Assembly (NCBI GenBank): GCA_013151965.1
Contig: JAADHF010000100.1
Coordinates: 1 to 57,020, forward strand
Reading direction: 5' to 3'
Length of the DNA: 57,020 nucleotides
From: Spirochaetota bacterium
GTDB lineage: Bacteria; Spirochaetota; Spirochaetia; SZUA-6
Part shown: positions 26,715 to 35,756 of the stretch, piece after piece
How positions within the stretch are numbered: position 1 is the stretch's first letter
Layout: each line of letters starts with the position of its first letter
Made by a program: the position numbers and the translations under genes
Notes under the pieces: generated by a model
Databases searched by the model: none
Seen by the model: only the letters and a program-made list of their open reading frames with translations
Told to the model about the DNA's origin: nothing

Positions 26715-27629
26715 TTAACCGTACCTCTTAAAGTATTCAATAATAATTTCTGCCATCCCTGCCGTATGTGTTTCCCCGGAAGCATCTATCTCCAGATATT
26801 TACTATTCGGTATTTTATTACTGATCTTCCTTACTATGGAAGAGAGATGCATTCTGTCCAGCCTTGAACCGACAAGGAGACAAGGGGTATTAACCCTTTC
26901 GAGTTTATCCGGCAGAGTGTAATTCTGCATATCCCTGGCAGAGGCCTGCAGCCTTTCAGGTTCTGCAGCATCGAGTCCGTAAAAAATATAGTTCAGCATG
27001 CTTTTTTCACTTCCCCGGTCGCTTTTAAAGAGGTAGAGGTAGGATTTAATTACAGGTCTTATCAGGTAGTATATCCGGGCGGGAAGATAGAGAAACGGAA
27101 CACCCCACTTAGGTATTTTAAAATCAAGATTGGGAATAAGTGCTGCAGCTGCTATAGGGTGTTTTTTCCCCTGCACAAGATACCGGAGAATAATATTTGC
27201 CCCCATGGAAGAGCCTGCAAGGTAGAATTTCTTATCCTGCAGTCCCAGGGCATTTATAACCGCTTCGAGATCATTGGTATGTTTTTCTATCGAGAATTCC
27301 CCGTTATATTTAAAAATATCCTTACTTAATCCGGCAGAGGGTTTTTCCCGGGTGTCCATATAGTAAACACTGCTGCCTGCAGTCAAAACAGGTAAAAATT
27401 CCAGCCAGCTCTTCAGGTGAGATATCCACCCCGGTATAAAAATTACAGGGTAAAGCAGTTTTAACGGTCTTAACTCAGGATAAATTCCTTTAGATGCAGA
27501 CGCGGCTGCCGGTGCAGCAGCAGATACGGCATCCGGCATAAACCGGTTAAAGGAAAGAACCCGGAGACTTACCCGTTCGGAAACGGTTATAAGTCTGGAA
27601 GATGAGTTTAGCTGTATATCCCGGTGCAT
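26715..27629 (-). CDS. Alpha/beta hydrolase
   Basis: A 304-aa serine hydrolase. The nucleophile elbow is GSSMGANIILRYL (GxSxG), an oxyanion region precedes it at PVIFIPGWISHLKSW, the acid is probably the Asp in GSRLDRMHL, and the histidine is in GETHTAGMAE. A lysophospholipase or carboxylesterase is plausible, substrate unknown. An Ala-rich stretch near residues 35-45 is low complexity. It starts six bases after the stop of the GltS-like gene without a Shine-Dalgarno sequence, suggesting translational coupling. Confidence 0.82.
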   Translation of the reverse strand: MHRDIQLNSSSRLITVSERVSLRVLSFNRFMPDAVSAAAPAAASASKGIYPELRPLKLLYPVIFIPGWISHLKSWLEFLPVLTAGSSVYYMDTREKPSAGLSKDIFKYNGEFSIEKHTNDLEAVINALGLQDKKFYLAGSSMGANIILRYLVQGKKHPIAAAALIPNLDFKIPKWGVPFLYLPARIYYLIRPVIKSYLYLFKSDRGSEKSMLNYIFYGLDAAEPERLQASARDMQNYTLPDKLERVNTPCLLVGSRLDRMHLSSIVRKISNKIPNSKYLEIDASGETHTAGMAEIIIEYFKRYG

Positions 27630-27635
27630 CGCAGT

Positions 27636-29060
27636 TTAATTATTATCGTCTTTTTCCTTAAGCCATATGTGGTTCGCCTTCTTGAATGCTTTTTTTTTCG
27701 ACAGGAATATATAGGATACAAAAACAAAGATTAGGTATCCTGCGAATATTGCAAATGTAATCCGGTAATAAAATGGGTTCCCTGATCTGTATCCGTATGC
27801 CGGCAGGTTGATCATAAGAATAAAAGGTATGGCTAAGAAAAATGTTAATCCCGTTGCATACATGTAATCCGATGCCACCGGGGTTTCGAACTCCGGGTCT
27901 ATAACACGGAGGAGTGCAAGTCCTGTCGGCAGAGTTCCTGTAAGAGCACCGTACAGCATTACCATTCTGTGGAATTGATGGTCTTCGAATATCCGCGATG
28001 TAATCCAGACAAGTGTAATAATTGTAATAACGCCGCCTGAAATACCAAGCGTAAGAATGGGTATCCAGTTTTGTGAGACAATTACAAGTGATATTGCACC
28101 GATCGATGCCGTTACCATTATATCTACCGATGTGCCTGCAATTCGTGTCATGCTTCCGTTATCTATCGTGTAATCTATCTTTAATACACCGAATATTTTT
28201 TTTACGGTCATTGCTATCAGTGCTGCAAATATAAACGAAATTCCCCAGAGATTAACCGCGAGATCATTACCTGCAGACCCTGCAAAGGAGAGGAGATAGG
28301 TAATGAATTTCAGAAGCAGAAATGCAAGTATATAAACGCCCAATACAAGTGCAATATTGTACGACATGGAATCTATGGCTTCCGTTTCCGTTGTTAATCT
28401 TGCACCGACAGGCTGTTCGTCCGCAGTAGAATATATTCCGGTTCTTATTCCCTTCTTCTTAAAAACAGCTACCTTCTTTTTGTCCACCCAGCCTTTTTTT
28501 ATGCCGAGATTTATAAGATAAACTCCGCCGAAACAGGCCCAGAGAAATCCTATTGCGGCAAACGTCAGACCTATACTGCTTGCTCCCTTAAAGCCGAAAC
28601 TTTCCCAGCCCTTGCCTATTGCAAAAGACTGTCCCGGACCCAGGGCAAAACCTAAAGGAATAAAAAGACCTATACTTGGAAAAAGTCCCGGTAGAATCGT
28701 TGAAATAAATAAAAAGGCTAATCCAAGTCCTAACAGGCCCTGAAAAACGTACTGTGAAAGGATCGTTACGGTTGTAGAAAAGACCCTTTTTCCCGAACCC
28801 TTTATCTTGCCTTTCCTGAGGCTCATTGCGATAAATGAAAGATTTAATAGATGAAAAACAAGATTCTCCAGTCCATGGGTACTCATACCGAGCTGGGGAG
28901 CAAGAAAATTATAGAACGGCAGTATCATAAATCCGGCTGTAAGTGAGTTTGGTATTAAATATTTCTGAAAAAACCTTACCTTTGCCCTTATCAGAGTGGC
29001 AAGAAGTAATGCCGCCGAGATAATACCAAGGTCAATAAAAAGCATCCATGAAAAATTCAT
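27636..29060 (-). CDS. Sodium/glutamate symporter-like membrane protein (GltS family)
   Basis: A 474-aa polytopic inner-membrane protein with about ten to twelve hydrophobic segments. The general plan, two inverted halves with Gly-rich re-entrant stretches (PLGFALGPGQSFAIG and GALTGTLPTGLALL), is that of the GltS-type Na+-coupled carboxylate carriers. A soluble insert of about 40 residues follows TM6 (about residues 190-225). Substrate cannot be told; glutamate is the family default. The Shine-Dalgarno GGAGGT lies just upstream. It leads a two-gene unit with the hydrolase. Confidence 0.8.
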   Translation of the reverse strand: MNFSWMLFIDLGIISAALLLATLIRAKVRFFQKYLIPNSLTAGFMILPFYNFLAPQLGMSTHGLENLVFHLLNLSFIAMSLRKGKIKGSGKRVFSTTVTILSQYVFQGLLGLGLAFLFISTILPGLFPSIGLFIPLGFALGPGQSFAIGKGWESFGFKGASSIGLTFAAIGFLWACFGGVYLINLGIKKGWVDKKKVAVFKKKGIRTGIYSTADEQPVGARLTTETEAIDSMSYNIALVLGVYILAFLLLKFITYLLSFAGSAGNDLAVNLWGISFIFAALIAMTVKKIFGVLKIDYTIDNGSMTRIAGTSVDIMVTASIGAISLVIVSQNWIPILTLGISGGVITIITLVWITSRIFEDHQFHRMVMLYGALTGTLPTGLALLRVIDPEFETPVASDYMYATGLTFFLAIPFILMINLPAYGYRSGNPFYYRITFAIFAGYLIFVFVSYIFLSKKKAFKKANHIWLKEKDDNN

Positions 29061-29150
29061 ATTTTCTACCTCCGGAACTATCCGGGATAGTATATCAGGA
29101 AAAATGAACCATGTCGATATATTGCTGATCCGGCAGGACAGAGAGGATGA

Positions 29151-30395
29151 TCAGTAGTCGAGCATTATCCTCGAGGGATTTTCCGGAGTACTGTGTATTA
29201 TCTCCTTTAAAATTGTTCTTCCGGCTTCTTTTAAAGTTCTGCCGGCTATAGTTTGTGATAATTCTACAAATGCATCCTTATTCTCCAGGCATGACAGGAA
29301 AGGAATATCATATTTTAGCAGTCTGTATCCTGTTTGCGTATCGACTTTTAAACTCGGGGTTCTCGAACTGCCCCTGATACCGCTTTTAAGACTCTTTAGA
29401 TATTTGTACTGTTTATCCAGTTCTTTAGAGATGCCTTTACCTGCAATACTCTTAACAAAGTCCATGCGCACGAGTTCCATAATCCGGTCTGTATTTGTTT
29501 TGGAGCCGAACTCCGCAGGTACCGGCACATTGACAAGCAGTTCTCCGTTTTCCGTATAACCGGATATCCAGTCCGTGTAGAAACCTTTTTCAATAACAAT
29601 CGGAGTGGAGCGCGGTATAAATTTGAGATGTTTATATTCCTCTACCTTTCTGCCGACAGAGTATATCTGCTGTTGTATAAACATATTTCCGGGGTCTTCC
29701 AGTAATTTTCTTTTAAGTTCAGGCAGTAATTCTTCTTCATAGTACAGTATGGCCTGGTTTAAGGGCATCTTAATTTTTTCTGATCTATAGAGTTTTTCTT
29801 CGCCCTCTTCTATCCCGTAAGGCGGAGGCTGCTGATCGCTTCTTAAGAGAACCGGAAAAAAAAGATTTATTAATTTTTTTATAAACCGGGGATAATTTTC
29901 AGTTTCCGGCGGCGGATAGTTGTCATCACGTACACTGAATTTTATTATCGATGCAGCGAGTGTTCTTGAAATTAATTTAAGTTTTTTAGCCGAAACAGCT
30001 TTCGCTTCGAAGAAAACTCCGCCCCCTGCCAGAATAATATTTCGAAGTTTATCTTTAGCTCTGGTATATTCGGGATCTTTGATTATTACAGCCCTATCCT
30101 CATTAGAAAGCTCTGTTCTCAAAAGACTTTCAAGGCTGTTAAGGCCGAGGTTTGCCGCCTTTTTTGCTTTTTCATAAATCTCCCGGACGGGAATAACAGG
30201 AGGTCTTATTGTCAGTGCATTAAGATAATGCCGGCATAAAGAGAACCTGCTGCCGGCTAATTTTAAAATTGGTGTAATTTCCTTTAATCCGGAATATATT
30301 TGATCCGTTTTGTCGATTTCTTCCTGCAGCAGATGTATCTCTTTTTCGAGTTCATGTAATGTTTTCTTCCATCCGCTTTCGAGATTCTTTTCCAC
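29151..30395 (-). CDS. Hypothetical protein, spirochaete-type
   Basis: A 414-aa soluble protein with no domain I recognise. Residues 1-45 form a charged helix with coiled-coil character. Later landmarks are LAGGGVFFEAKAVSAKKL (about 140), a Pro-rich segment with DQQPPPYG (about 205) and PAEFGSKTNTDRIMELV (about 305). There is no signal peptide. The start is GTG, with AAGGA about eight bases upstream. It stands alone, 90 bases downstream of nothing on its own strand and upstream of the GltS-like gene. No function is proposed. Confidence 0.65.
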   Translation of the reverse strand: MEKNLESGWKKTLHELEKEIHLLQEEIDKTDQIYSGLKEITPILKLAGSRFSLCRHYLNALTIRPPVIPVREIYEKAKKAANLGLNSLESLLRTELSNEDRAVIIKDPEYTRAKDKLRNIILAGGGVFFEAKAVSAKKLKLISRTLAASIIKFSVRDDNYPPPETENYPRFIKKLINLFFPVLLRSDQQPPPYGIEEGEEKLYRSEKIKMPLNQAILYYEEELLPELKRKLLEDPGNMFIQQQIYSVGRKVEEYKHLKFIPRSTPIVIEKGFYTDWISGYTENGELLVNVPVPAEFGSKTNTDRIMELVRMDFVKSIAGKGISKELDKQYKYLKSLKSGIRGSSRTPSLKVDTQTGYRLLKYDIPFLSCLENKDAFVELSQTIAGRTLKEAGRTILKEIIHSTPENPSRIMLDY

Positions 30396-30521
30396 TGGAA
30401 TATCCTTCTGTTTACAAAAATATAACGATTAAAGTACTATACGTCTATATACTTAATATCATGTCAGGATGACGGAAAGTTTTGTGACAGGAGTTTTAAG
30501 ACATCGGCAGGAGGTTTTTGT

Positions 30522-30851
30522 GTGGCTGTAATAGAAGATTTTTTAAAACTGGATATAAGGATCGGTAAAATTTTAAGAGCGGAAATATTTCCGGAGGCTA
30601 AGAAACCCGCTTACAAACTGGAGATAGATTTCGGCAGTTTCGGAATAAAGCGTTCGAGTGCTCAAATAACGGCGAATTATACGCCGGAAGAACTTAAAGG
30701 AAAGCTGATTGCCGCAGTTATCAATTTTCCTCCGCGTAATATAGCGGGTTTTAATTCCGAAGTACTTGTTCTCGGTGCTGTTCCTGAGGAGAGAGAAGTT
30801 ATTCTGCTAAGGCCGGATTCTTATGCAAAACCCGGTTCCAGGGTGCTTTAG
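30522..30851 (+). CDS. csaA: CsaA-like tRNA-binding-fold protein
   Basis: A 109-aa single OB-fold domain of the EMAP/Trbp111 type. It begins FLKLDIRIGKILRAEIFPEA, then KPAYKLEIDFG and SSAQITANYTPEEL, and ends with LLRPDSYAKPGSRVL, matching the CsaA family end to end. CsaA binds tRNA or acts as a chaperone linked to secretion; the exact role is unsettled. The start is GTG with a strong Shine-Dalgarno sequence (AGGAGG). It faces the DUF554 gene convergently with a 13-base gap. Confidence 0.9.
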   Translation: MAVIEDFLKLDIRIGKILRAEIFPEAKKPAYKLEIDFGSFGIKRSSAQITANYTPEELKGKLIAAVINFPPRNIAGFNSEVLVLGAVPEEREVILLRPDSYAKPGSRVL

Positions 30852-30864
30852 AATCTGCCATAAC

Positions 30865-31569
30865 TTACATGGGAAGAAAAGCAAGGTAGGGGTTAAGGGC
30901 AACAAAAACAAGAATCAGAATTAGCGCGGGTATAAAATTTGCAGTTTTAAGTTCGGCGACACCGAGCAAATTTATTCCTACCATTACTACAAGGATGCCT
31001 CCTATACCTGTCAGCTCGGAAAGCACAAGATCATTAACGAGAGGCTTAAGCCATATCGATGTCAATGTTAACCCGCCTTCATAGATTAATATTGTAATAG
31101 CGGAGAAAGCCACACCCGGCCCTAAAGCTGATGACAGCATCATGGCCACGAATCCGTCCATGATTGATTTTGTGAGCAGTAATGTATAATCTCCCTCTGC
31201 GCCTGCCTTAAATGCTCCGACAAGGGTCATCGCGCCTACACAGAAAATCACTGAAGCATCTAAAAACCCGTAGGCAAAATCTTTGTCCGATTCTTTTTTT
31301 GCAAAAGTGTTTCTTAAAAAATTACCGAATTTCAGAATCCATCCTTCTATATCCCACCATTCACCGAGAATACCGCCGAGAATAAGGGAGAAAGTCAGGT
31401 AAATTATTTTTGTTCCTTCAAAGGACATTTTAAGTCCGAGTACGACTGCAATAAGACCTGTAGCGGTAAATACTGTTTTTTTGTACGATTCGCTGATCCT
31501 TTTATGAAAAAAAAGGCCGAACATGGAACCTATTATTACGGTTAGACTGTTGATTAATGTTGCTATCAT
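30865..31569 (-). CDS. DUF554 family membrane protein
   Basis: About 234 aa with six or seven hydrophobic helices. The N-terminus MIATLINSLTVIIGSMFGL matches the DUF554 start, and GAMTLVGAFKAGAEGDYTLL, LSSALGPGVAFSA and GGILVVMVGINLL are family segments. Role unknown; possibly a transporter. The ATG at 31569 is chosen by family similarity, although it has no Shine-Dalgarno sequence. A longer reading from a TTG at 31656 adds 29 basic residues unlike the family. Confidence 0.85.
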   Translation of the reverse strand: MIATLINSLTVIIGSMFGLFFHKRISESYKKTVFTATGLIAVVLGLKMSFEGTKIIYLTFSLILGGILGEWWDIEGWILKFGNFLRNTFAKKESDKDFAYGFLDASVIFCVGAMTLVGAFKAGAEGDYTLLLTKSIMDGFVAMMLSSALGPGVAFSAITILIYEGGLTLTSIWLKPLVNDLVLSELTGIGGILVVMVGINLLGVAELKTANFIPALILILVFVALNPYLAFLPM

Positions 31570-31627
31570 GGTATTTTTGCAATTTAAAGTATTTTTTCTT
31601 ATTTGGAAAGGTGTTTTTAAAAATATC

Positions 31628-31656
31628 TTGATTCTAAATGATATTTTAAGTAACAA
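31628..31656 (+). promoter_or_regulatory. Possible promoter of aroDE
   Basis: TTGATT at 31628-31633, 17-bp spacer, TAACAA at 31651-31656. Predicted start near 31663, just before the Shine-Dalgarno AAGGA at 31664-31668, giving a very short leader to the GTG at 31677. Confidence 0.4.
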
Positions 31657-31676
31657 TACGGGTAAGGATAAAAACG

Positions 31677-33161
31677 GTGAAAAAAAGTTTACTCTGCCTT
31701 TCTGTCACGGAAAGTACTCTAAAGGAAAACCTGAATATAATTAACCGGTACAGGGGAAAAATAGATATTGTCGAATTAAGAGCGGATTTTATGAATAAAT
31801 CCGGGTATAGCGGAATCCACGGATTTCCTGACTCAGCCGGACTGCCTGTTATTTTAACCCTCCGCAGAAAGGTTGACGGAGGCCGGTTTACAGGTACCGA
31901 GGGTGAACGAAGAAAAATACTGTTAGCCGGATTAAAAGGGAATTACAGTTATATTGATCTGGAGCATGATAATTCCGATAATGTGATAGAAAAAACCGTT
32001 AAGACATCGAAAATAACAGTTATACGCTCTATCCATGATTTTACCGGTGTACCCGATAATATTGCCGCCGTTGTATCACGTATATCGAGGAACAGCAGAG
32101 AAATAGCGAAAGCGGCGCTGCTTCCCCGGAATTCCAAAGATTTTCTGCGGCTTTTGCAGGCATATGAGGAACTTAAAGGTATACGCAAAATACTCGTCGG
32201 GATGGGCGATTACGGTGTACCAACAAGAATACTTGCAGGAAAGCTCGGATCCTTTATTTCGTACACCTCTAAAAATAAAGGCGGAGCGGCTCCCGGACAT
32301 ATTCCGGTAGATGATATGGCCGGTCTTTACAGATTTTCAATGGTAACCGAAAAAACATCTGTTTACGGTGTCGCGGGAAATCCTGTAATGCATACTTCAT
32401 CACCTGTTATCCATAATATGGGTTATATAAAGCTCGGTCTGGATGCCGTGTATGTTCCGTTCCTTGTCGATAATCTGGATTCATTTATGAAAGCCGTCAG
32501 GCTCCTCGGGGTAAAGGGGATTTCCGTAACCATTCCGCATAAGGAAACGGTTATTCCTTTTCTATGCGGAACCGATGAATCCGTTAAATCGATAGGCGCA
32601 TGTAATACTGTCTTTTTAAAAGGGGGTAAATTCTATGGAACTAATACGGATGCAGAGGGATTTTTAAAGCCTCTGATGCGTATGTTTGCCGGAAATATCC
32701 CGGAGGGTTTAAAGGCGACAGTGATAGGTGCGGGAGGAGCCGCACGTTCCGCTGTTTATGCACTTGTTAAAAAAGGTATCGACGTACTTATTTTAAACAG
32801 AACGGCAGAAAGGGCAGAGAAGCTTGCCGCGGAAATGGGCTGTTCATGGTCCGGCACCGGTCAGGGTTCGGCTTTGGAAACTGCGGATAGAGTAAAGGAT
32901 TACAGCGACATTATTGTTCAGGCCACGCGTGTCGGGATGGAACCGGATATACATGGAGATCCATTGCCCGGTTATTCTTTTACGGGAAAAGAGATTGTGT
33001 ACGATATGGTATATAAACCGAAAGAAACAGTTTTTTTAAAGCGTGCTTTAAAGGCAGGCTGCCGTGTGGTTTATGGAATCGATATGCTTATAGAACAGGC
33101 TAAGGTACAGTTTAAAATATTTACGAATAGGGATTTTCCTTTCCGTCATTTCGAGTTATAA
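31677..33161 (+). CDS. aroDE: Bifunctional 3-dehydroquinate dehydratase / shikimate dehydrogenase
   Basis: A 494-aa fusion catalysing two consecutive shikimate-pathway steps. The N-terminal type I dehydratase (about 1-215) shows IVELRADFM, VILTLRRK, VIRSIHDF (catalytic His) and IAKAALLPRN (Schiff-base Lys). The C-terminal dehydrogenase (about 222-494) shows HTSSPVIHN (shikimate binding), VTIPHKE (catalytic Lys), TNTDAEGF, a nucleotide loop VIGAGGAARSAVYAL, and NRTAERA for NADP. Both halves look intact. This fusion order is known from plants, chlamydiae and some spirochaetes. No other aro gene is adjacent. GTG start, Shine-Dalgarno AAGGA. Confidence 0.94.
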   Translation: MKKSLLCLSVTESTLKENLNIINRYRGKIDIVELRADFMNKSGYSGIHGFPDSAGLPVILTLRRKVDGGRFTGTEGERRKILLAGLKGNYSYIDLEHDNSDNVIEKTVKTSKITVIRSIHDFTGVPDNIAAVVSRISRNSREIAKAALLPRNSKDFLRLLQAYEELKGIRKILVGMGDYGVPTRILAGKLGSFISYTSKNKGGAAPGHIPVDDMAGLYRFSMVTEKTSVYGVAGNPVMHTSSPVIHNMGYIKLGLDAVYVPFLVDNLDSFMKAVRLLGVKGISVTIPHKETVIPFLCGTDESVKSIGACNTVFLKGGKFYGTNTDAEGFLKPLMRMFAGNIPEGLKATVIGAGGAARSAVYALVKKGIDVLILNRTAERAEKLAAEMGCSWSGTGQGSALETADRVKDYSDIIVQATRVGMEPDIHGDPLPGYSFTGKEIVYDMVYKPKETVFLKRALKAGCRVVYGIDMLIEQAKVQFKIFTNRDFPFRHFEL

Positions 33162-33196
33162 TCGGCTTCTACTAAAATAAAAGGAGTTGATTTCTC

Positions 33197-34285
33197 ATGA
33201 GCACTGGTAATAGTATACACAAAAAATTATTTATTCCCGGACCTGTGGAAGTGGATAGTGGTGTCCTGAACATTCTCTCCACACCGATGATCGGACATCG
33301 TTCGGCCGAGTACAGTGAGCTTCAGAAGAGGGTCACGGAAAAAATGCGGAAATTGATGTACACGGAAAATGACATTATTTTTTCCACATCCTCAGGTACA
33401 GGCCTTTTAGAGATGGCTATCAGAAATACAACGGTTAAGCGGGTTATGGTTTTTTCGATAGGGGCATTCGGGAACCGCTGGTTTCAGATCGCAAAGGCTA
33501 ACGGAATTAAAGCGGATAAGCACGAGGCTGAATGGGGAAACGGGCTTAATGCTGATATTGTGGAGAAGTATCTTTCCACCGGGAAGTATGATGTTGCAAC
33601 TGTAACGCATAATGAAACATCAACCGGTGTTATGAATCACTTAGAAGAACTGGCTCCGGTTTTTAAAAAGTATCCGGATGTTGTATGGTGTGTGGATACC
33701 GTGTCATCCCTTGGCGGAGTAAAGGTGGAAGTGGATAAGCTTGGTATTGATATCTGTGTTTCTTCGAGCCAGAAAGCTCTCGGGCTGCCTCCGGGACTTA
33801 GTATTGCCTCTGTTTCTGAAAAAGCATTTAAACGTGCAGGTACGGTCGAGAATCGCGGTTATTACTTCGATATGCTGCTTCTCTTAAAATATATCAGAGA
33901 ACGTAATTTTCAGTATCCTTCCACACCTTCGATTCCTCATATGTTTGCACTGGATTTTCAACTGGATAGAATATTAAAGGAAGGATTGGAGAACCGGTTT
34001 AAGCGTCATATTGAACTCGCAGAGTATGTCAGAGGCTGGGCAAAGAAGTATTTTGACATTTTCCCCGACGAGAAGTATGCATCACATACTGTAACGTGCA
34101 TAAAGAACACAAGGGGTATATCGGTAAAAGAGTTAAATGCGAAGCTGGGAGAAAAGGGCTTTATGATATCAAATGGCTACGGAGCATTAAAGGAAAAAAC
34201 CTTCAGAATAGCTCATATGGCTGAGATGAGAAAAAATGATATCACCGGACTTTTAGAGAGTATTAATGGAATCTTAGGATTGTAA
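33197..34285 (+). CDS. Class V aminotransferase (serine-pyruvate / alanine-glyoxylate type)
   Basis: A 362-aa PLP enzyme. It starts KLFIPGPVEVDSGVL and continues with MIGHRSAEYSELQ, the hallmark N-terminus of the alanine-glyoxylate/serine-pyruvate group. TSSGTGLLE is the PLP-phosphate loop, WCVDTVSSLGG carries the ring-binding Asp, and SSSQKALGLPPG has the Schiff-base lysine. Substrate is not determined; serine or alanine with glyoxylate or pyruvate is likely. Shine-Dalgarno AAGGAG ten bases upstream. Starts 35 bases after aroDE and may be cotranscribed. Confidence 0.9.
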   Translation: MSTGNSIHKKLFIPGPVEVDSGVLNILSTPMIGHRSAEYSELQKRVTEKMRKLMYTENDIIFSTSSGTGLLEMAIRNTTVKRVMVFSIGAFGNRWFQIAKANGIKADKHEAEWGNGLNADIVEKYLSTGKYDVATVTHNETSTGVMNHLEELAPVFKKYPDVVWCVDTVSSLGGVKVEVDKLGIDICVSSSQKALGLPPGLSIASVSEKAFKRAGTVENRGYYFDMLLLLKYIRERNFQYPSTPSIPHMFALDFQLDRILKEGLENRFKRHIELAEYVRGWAKKYFDIFPDEKYASHTVTCIKNTRGISVKELNAKLGEKGFMISNGYGALKEKTFRIAHMAEMRKNDITGLLESINGILGL

Positions 34286-34298
34286 TTTTTAAGGTGTA

Positions 34299-35516
34299 TC
34301 AGTTTTTGCGCAGAAGTTCGTTTATCATATCTCTGTTGTCTAACAGCGAGCTTAAACTTCTGTTGTAATGAAGTCTGTAAATACTCTTTGCGAAGAGATT
34401 GGATACATCGGCACTTAAATACCATTCTTTCCGCATCAGTGTCTTTTCGCTGTGATAAACCGCATTTGTACCGATTACCCGGTAGAACAGATTATCATGA
34501 TAGGCCTGATCGAAAACATCGATTGCGGAACCGCTGAAAAACGGGAGGCTCACGGCGGCAACTATTTTCTTAGCGCCTCTCTTTTTAAGCAGACTCATAG
34601 CTTTTAACAGGGTTCCGCCGGTACCCAGCATATCGTCGCACATAAAAACATTCTTGTTCTTTACATTGCCTAATAGTTTCATCTTTGTAATATTGTTTTT
34701 ATTGGCACTCCGGGATGTTCTGGAATAGTCCCGTTCTTTGTAGATCATTCCAAGCGGACGTTTCAGTGTTGAGGAGTAGAATTTATTTCGGAGAACGGAG
34801 CCTGTGTCCGGAGAAACAATTATAAGATTTTCATCCTTTAAATCTATTACAGAGGAGAGAACCTTAAGCATTTGATAGGATGCATGGAGGTTTTCGAGCC
34901 TTAAATGATTAAAACTGTTTTCTATTTCCTTCGAATGGATGTCGAGTGTTATTATTCTGGAAACTCCAAAGTATTCTAAAATCTGCCCTATTCTGGATGC
35001 GGCAAGGCCTTCTCTGCCTTTTTTTTGATGCTGACGTGAATACGGATATGTCGGGAGAACGACAGTTACTCTTTTTGCATCCGCCTGCAGTGCCGCATCC
35101 ACGGTAGTTAAAAGACACATAATGTTGTCATTTACGGAAAGTATCTGCGGTTCTTCGCAGCCGTTAAATTTAAGAGGATGATGATTTTCCACATCCTGTA
35201 CAATATAGATGTTATAATCCCTTACAGTGGTAAGTATTTCTGTTTTGAATTCACCGTTTGCAAATTTTGTAAATTTTGCAGGTATATTAATATTTGATTT
35301 CTGCTGCTGCGGGGTTATGCCGGCCGACCGAAAACGAACGGGAAGTATTTCCTGATACAGGTTGAGTTTTGCATGCAGCTCATCCTTGGGAAGGCCGTAT
35401 TTCTCGGAAAGGATATCTATTTTTTCTCTGTGTTTCTGATTAAAAATAGTTACCAGATGAGAAACAATGCTGTCGGCAAAGTGCTTGCCGCCGGGGCATG
35501 AAAGTATTCCGATCAT
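34299..35516 (-). CDS. prs: Ribose-phosphate pyrophosphokinase, long form
   Basis: Makes PRPP from ribose 5-phosphate and ATP. Motifs: FANGEFKTEI, NDNIMCLLTTVDAAL, PTYPYSRQHQK (catalytic loop), TLDIHSKEI, IIVSPDTGSVLRNK and the PRPP loop FMCDDMLGTGGT. At 405 aa it is about 90 residues longer than the usual enzyme. The extra length lies mainly at about residues 20-75 (basic and helical), with a smaller insert near 110 and a C-terminal tail. Whether these change regulation is unknown. Its ATG shares one base with the stop of the zinc-ribbon gene upstream, so the two are translationally coupled. Confidence 0.85.
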   Translation of the reverse strand: MIGILSCPGGKHFADSIVSHLVTIFNQKHREKIDILSEKYGLPKDELHAKLNLYQEILPVRFRSAGITPQQQKSNINIPAKFTKFANGEFKTEILTTVRDYNIYIVQDVENHHPLKFNGCEEPQILSVNDNIMCLLTTVDAALQADAKRVTVVLPTYPYSRQHQKKGREGLAASRIGQILEYFGVSRIITLDIHSKEIENSFNHLRLENLHASYQMLKVLSSVIDLKDENLIIVSPDTGSVLRNKFYSSTLKRPLGMIYKERDYSRTSRSANKNNITKMKLLGNVKNKNVFMCDDMLGTGGTLLKAMSLLKKRGAKKIVAAVSLPFFSGSAIDVFDQAYHDNLFYRVIGTNAVYHSEKTLMRKEWYLSADVSNLFAKSIYRLHYNRSLSSLLDNRDMINELLRKN

Positions 35517-35731
35517 TACAGCTTTCCGAATATTTCTTTTTTAAGGTCTATCACTTTGTTCCTTATTAACATCTCTTTGCCGCAATGCCGTGTAACCTTA
35601 ATTTCTCTCCCGCAGGTTGAACAAAATAAAATTATACCGTCCAGTTCCATCTCTTTCCCGCAGCACAGAGGAATATCCTTTGTTGCTCCGCAGACGGTAC
35701 AGTAAAGCTCCTGCTCTACTACCTTTGCCAT
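35516..35731 (-). CDS. Small zinc-ribbon protein
   Basis: A 71-aa protein with CTVCGATKDIPLCCGKEM, then FCSTCGREI and RHCGKEM: two CxxC pairs plus a duplicated CGKEM element, which suggests one or two metal sites. The CCGKEM pattern recalls desulforedoxin/rubredoxin-like knuckles, but no exact family is assigned. A strong Shine-Dalgarno GGAGGTG precedes the ATG. The stop overlaps the PRPP synthetase start by one base, so a role tied to that enzyme, or to nucleotide supply, is inferred from context only. Confidence 0.8.
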   Translation of the reverse strand: MAKVVEQELYCTVCGATKDIPLCCGKEMELDGIILFCSTCGREIKVTRHCGKEMLIRNKVIDLKKEIFGKL

Positions 35732-35756
35732 ATAGAAGCACCTCCTTTTTATTGCT

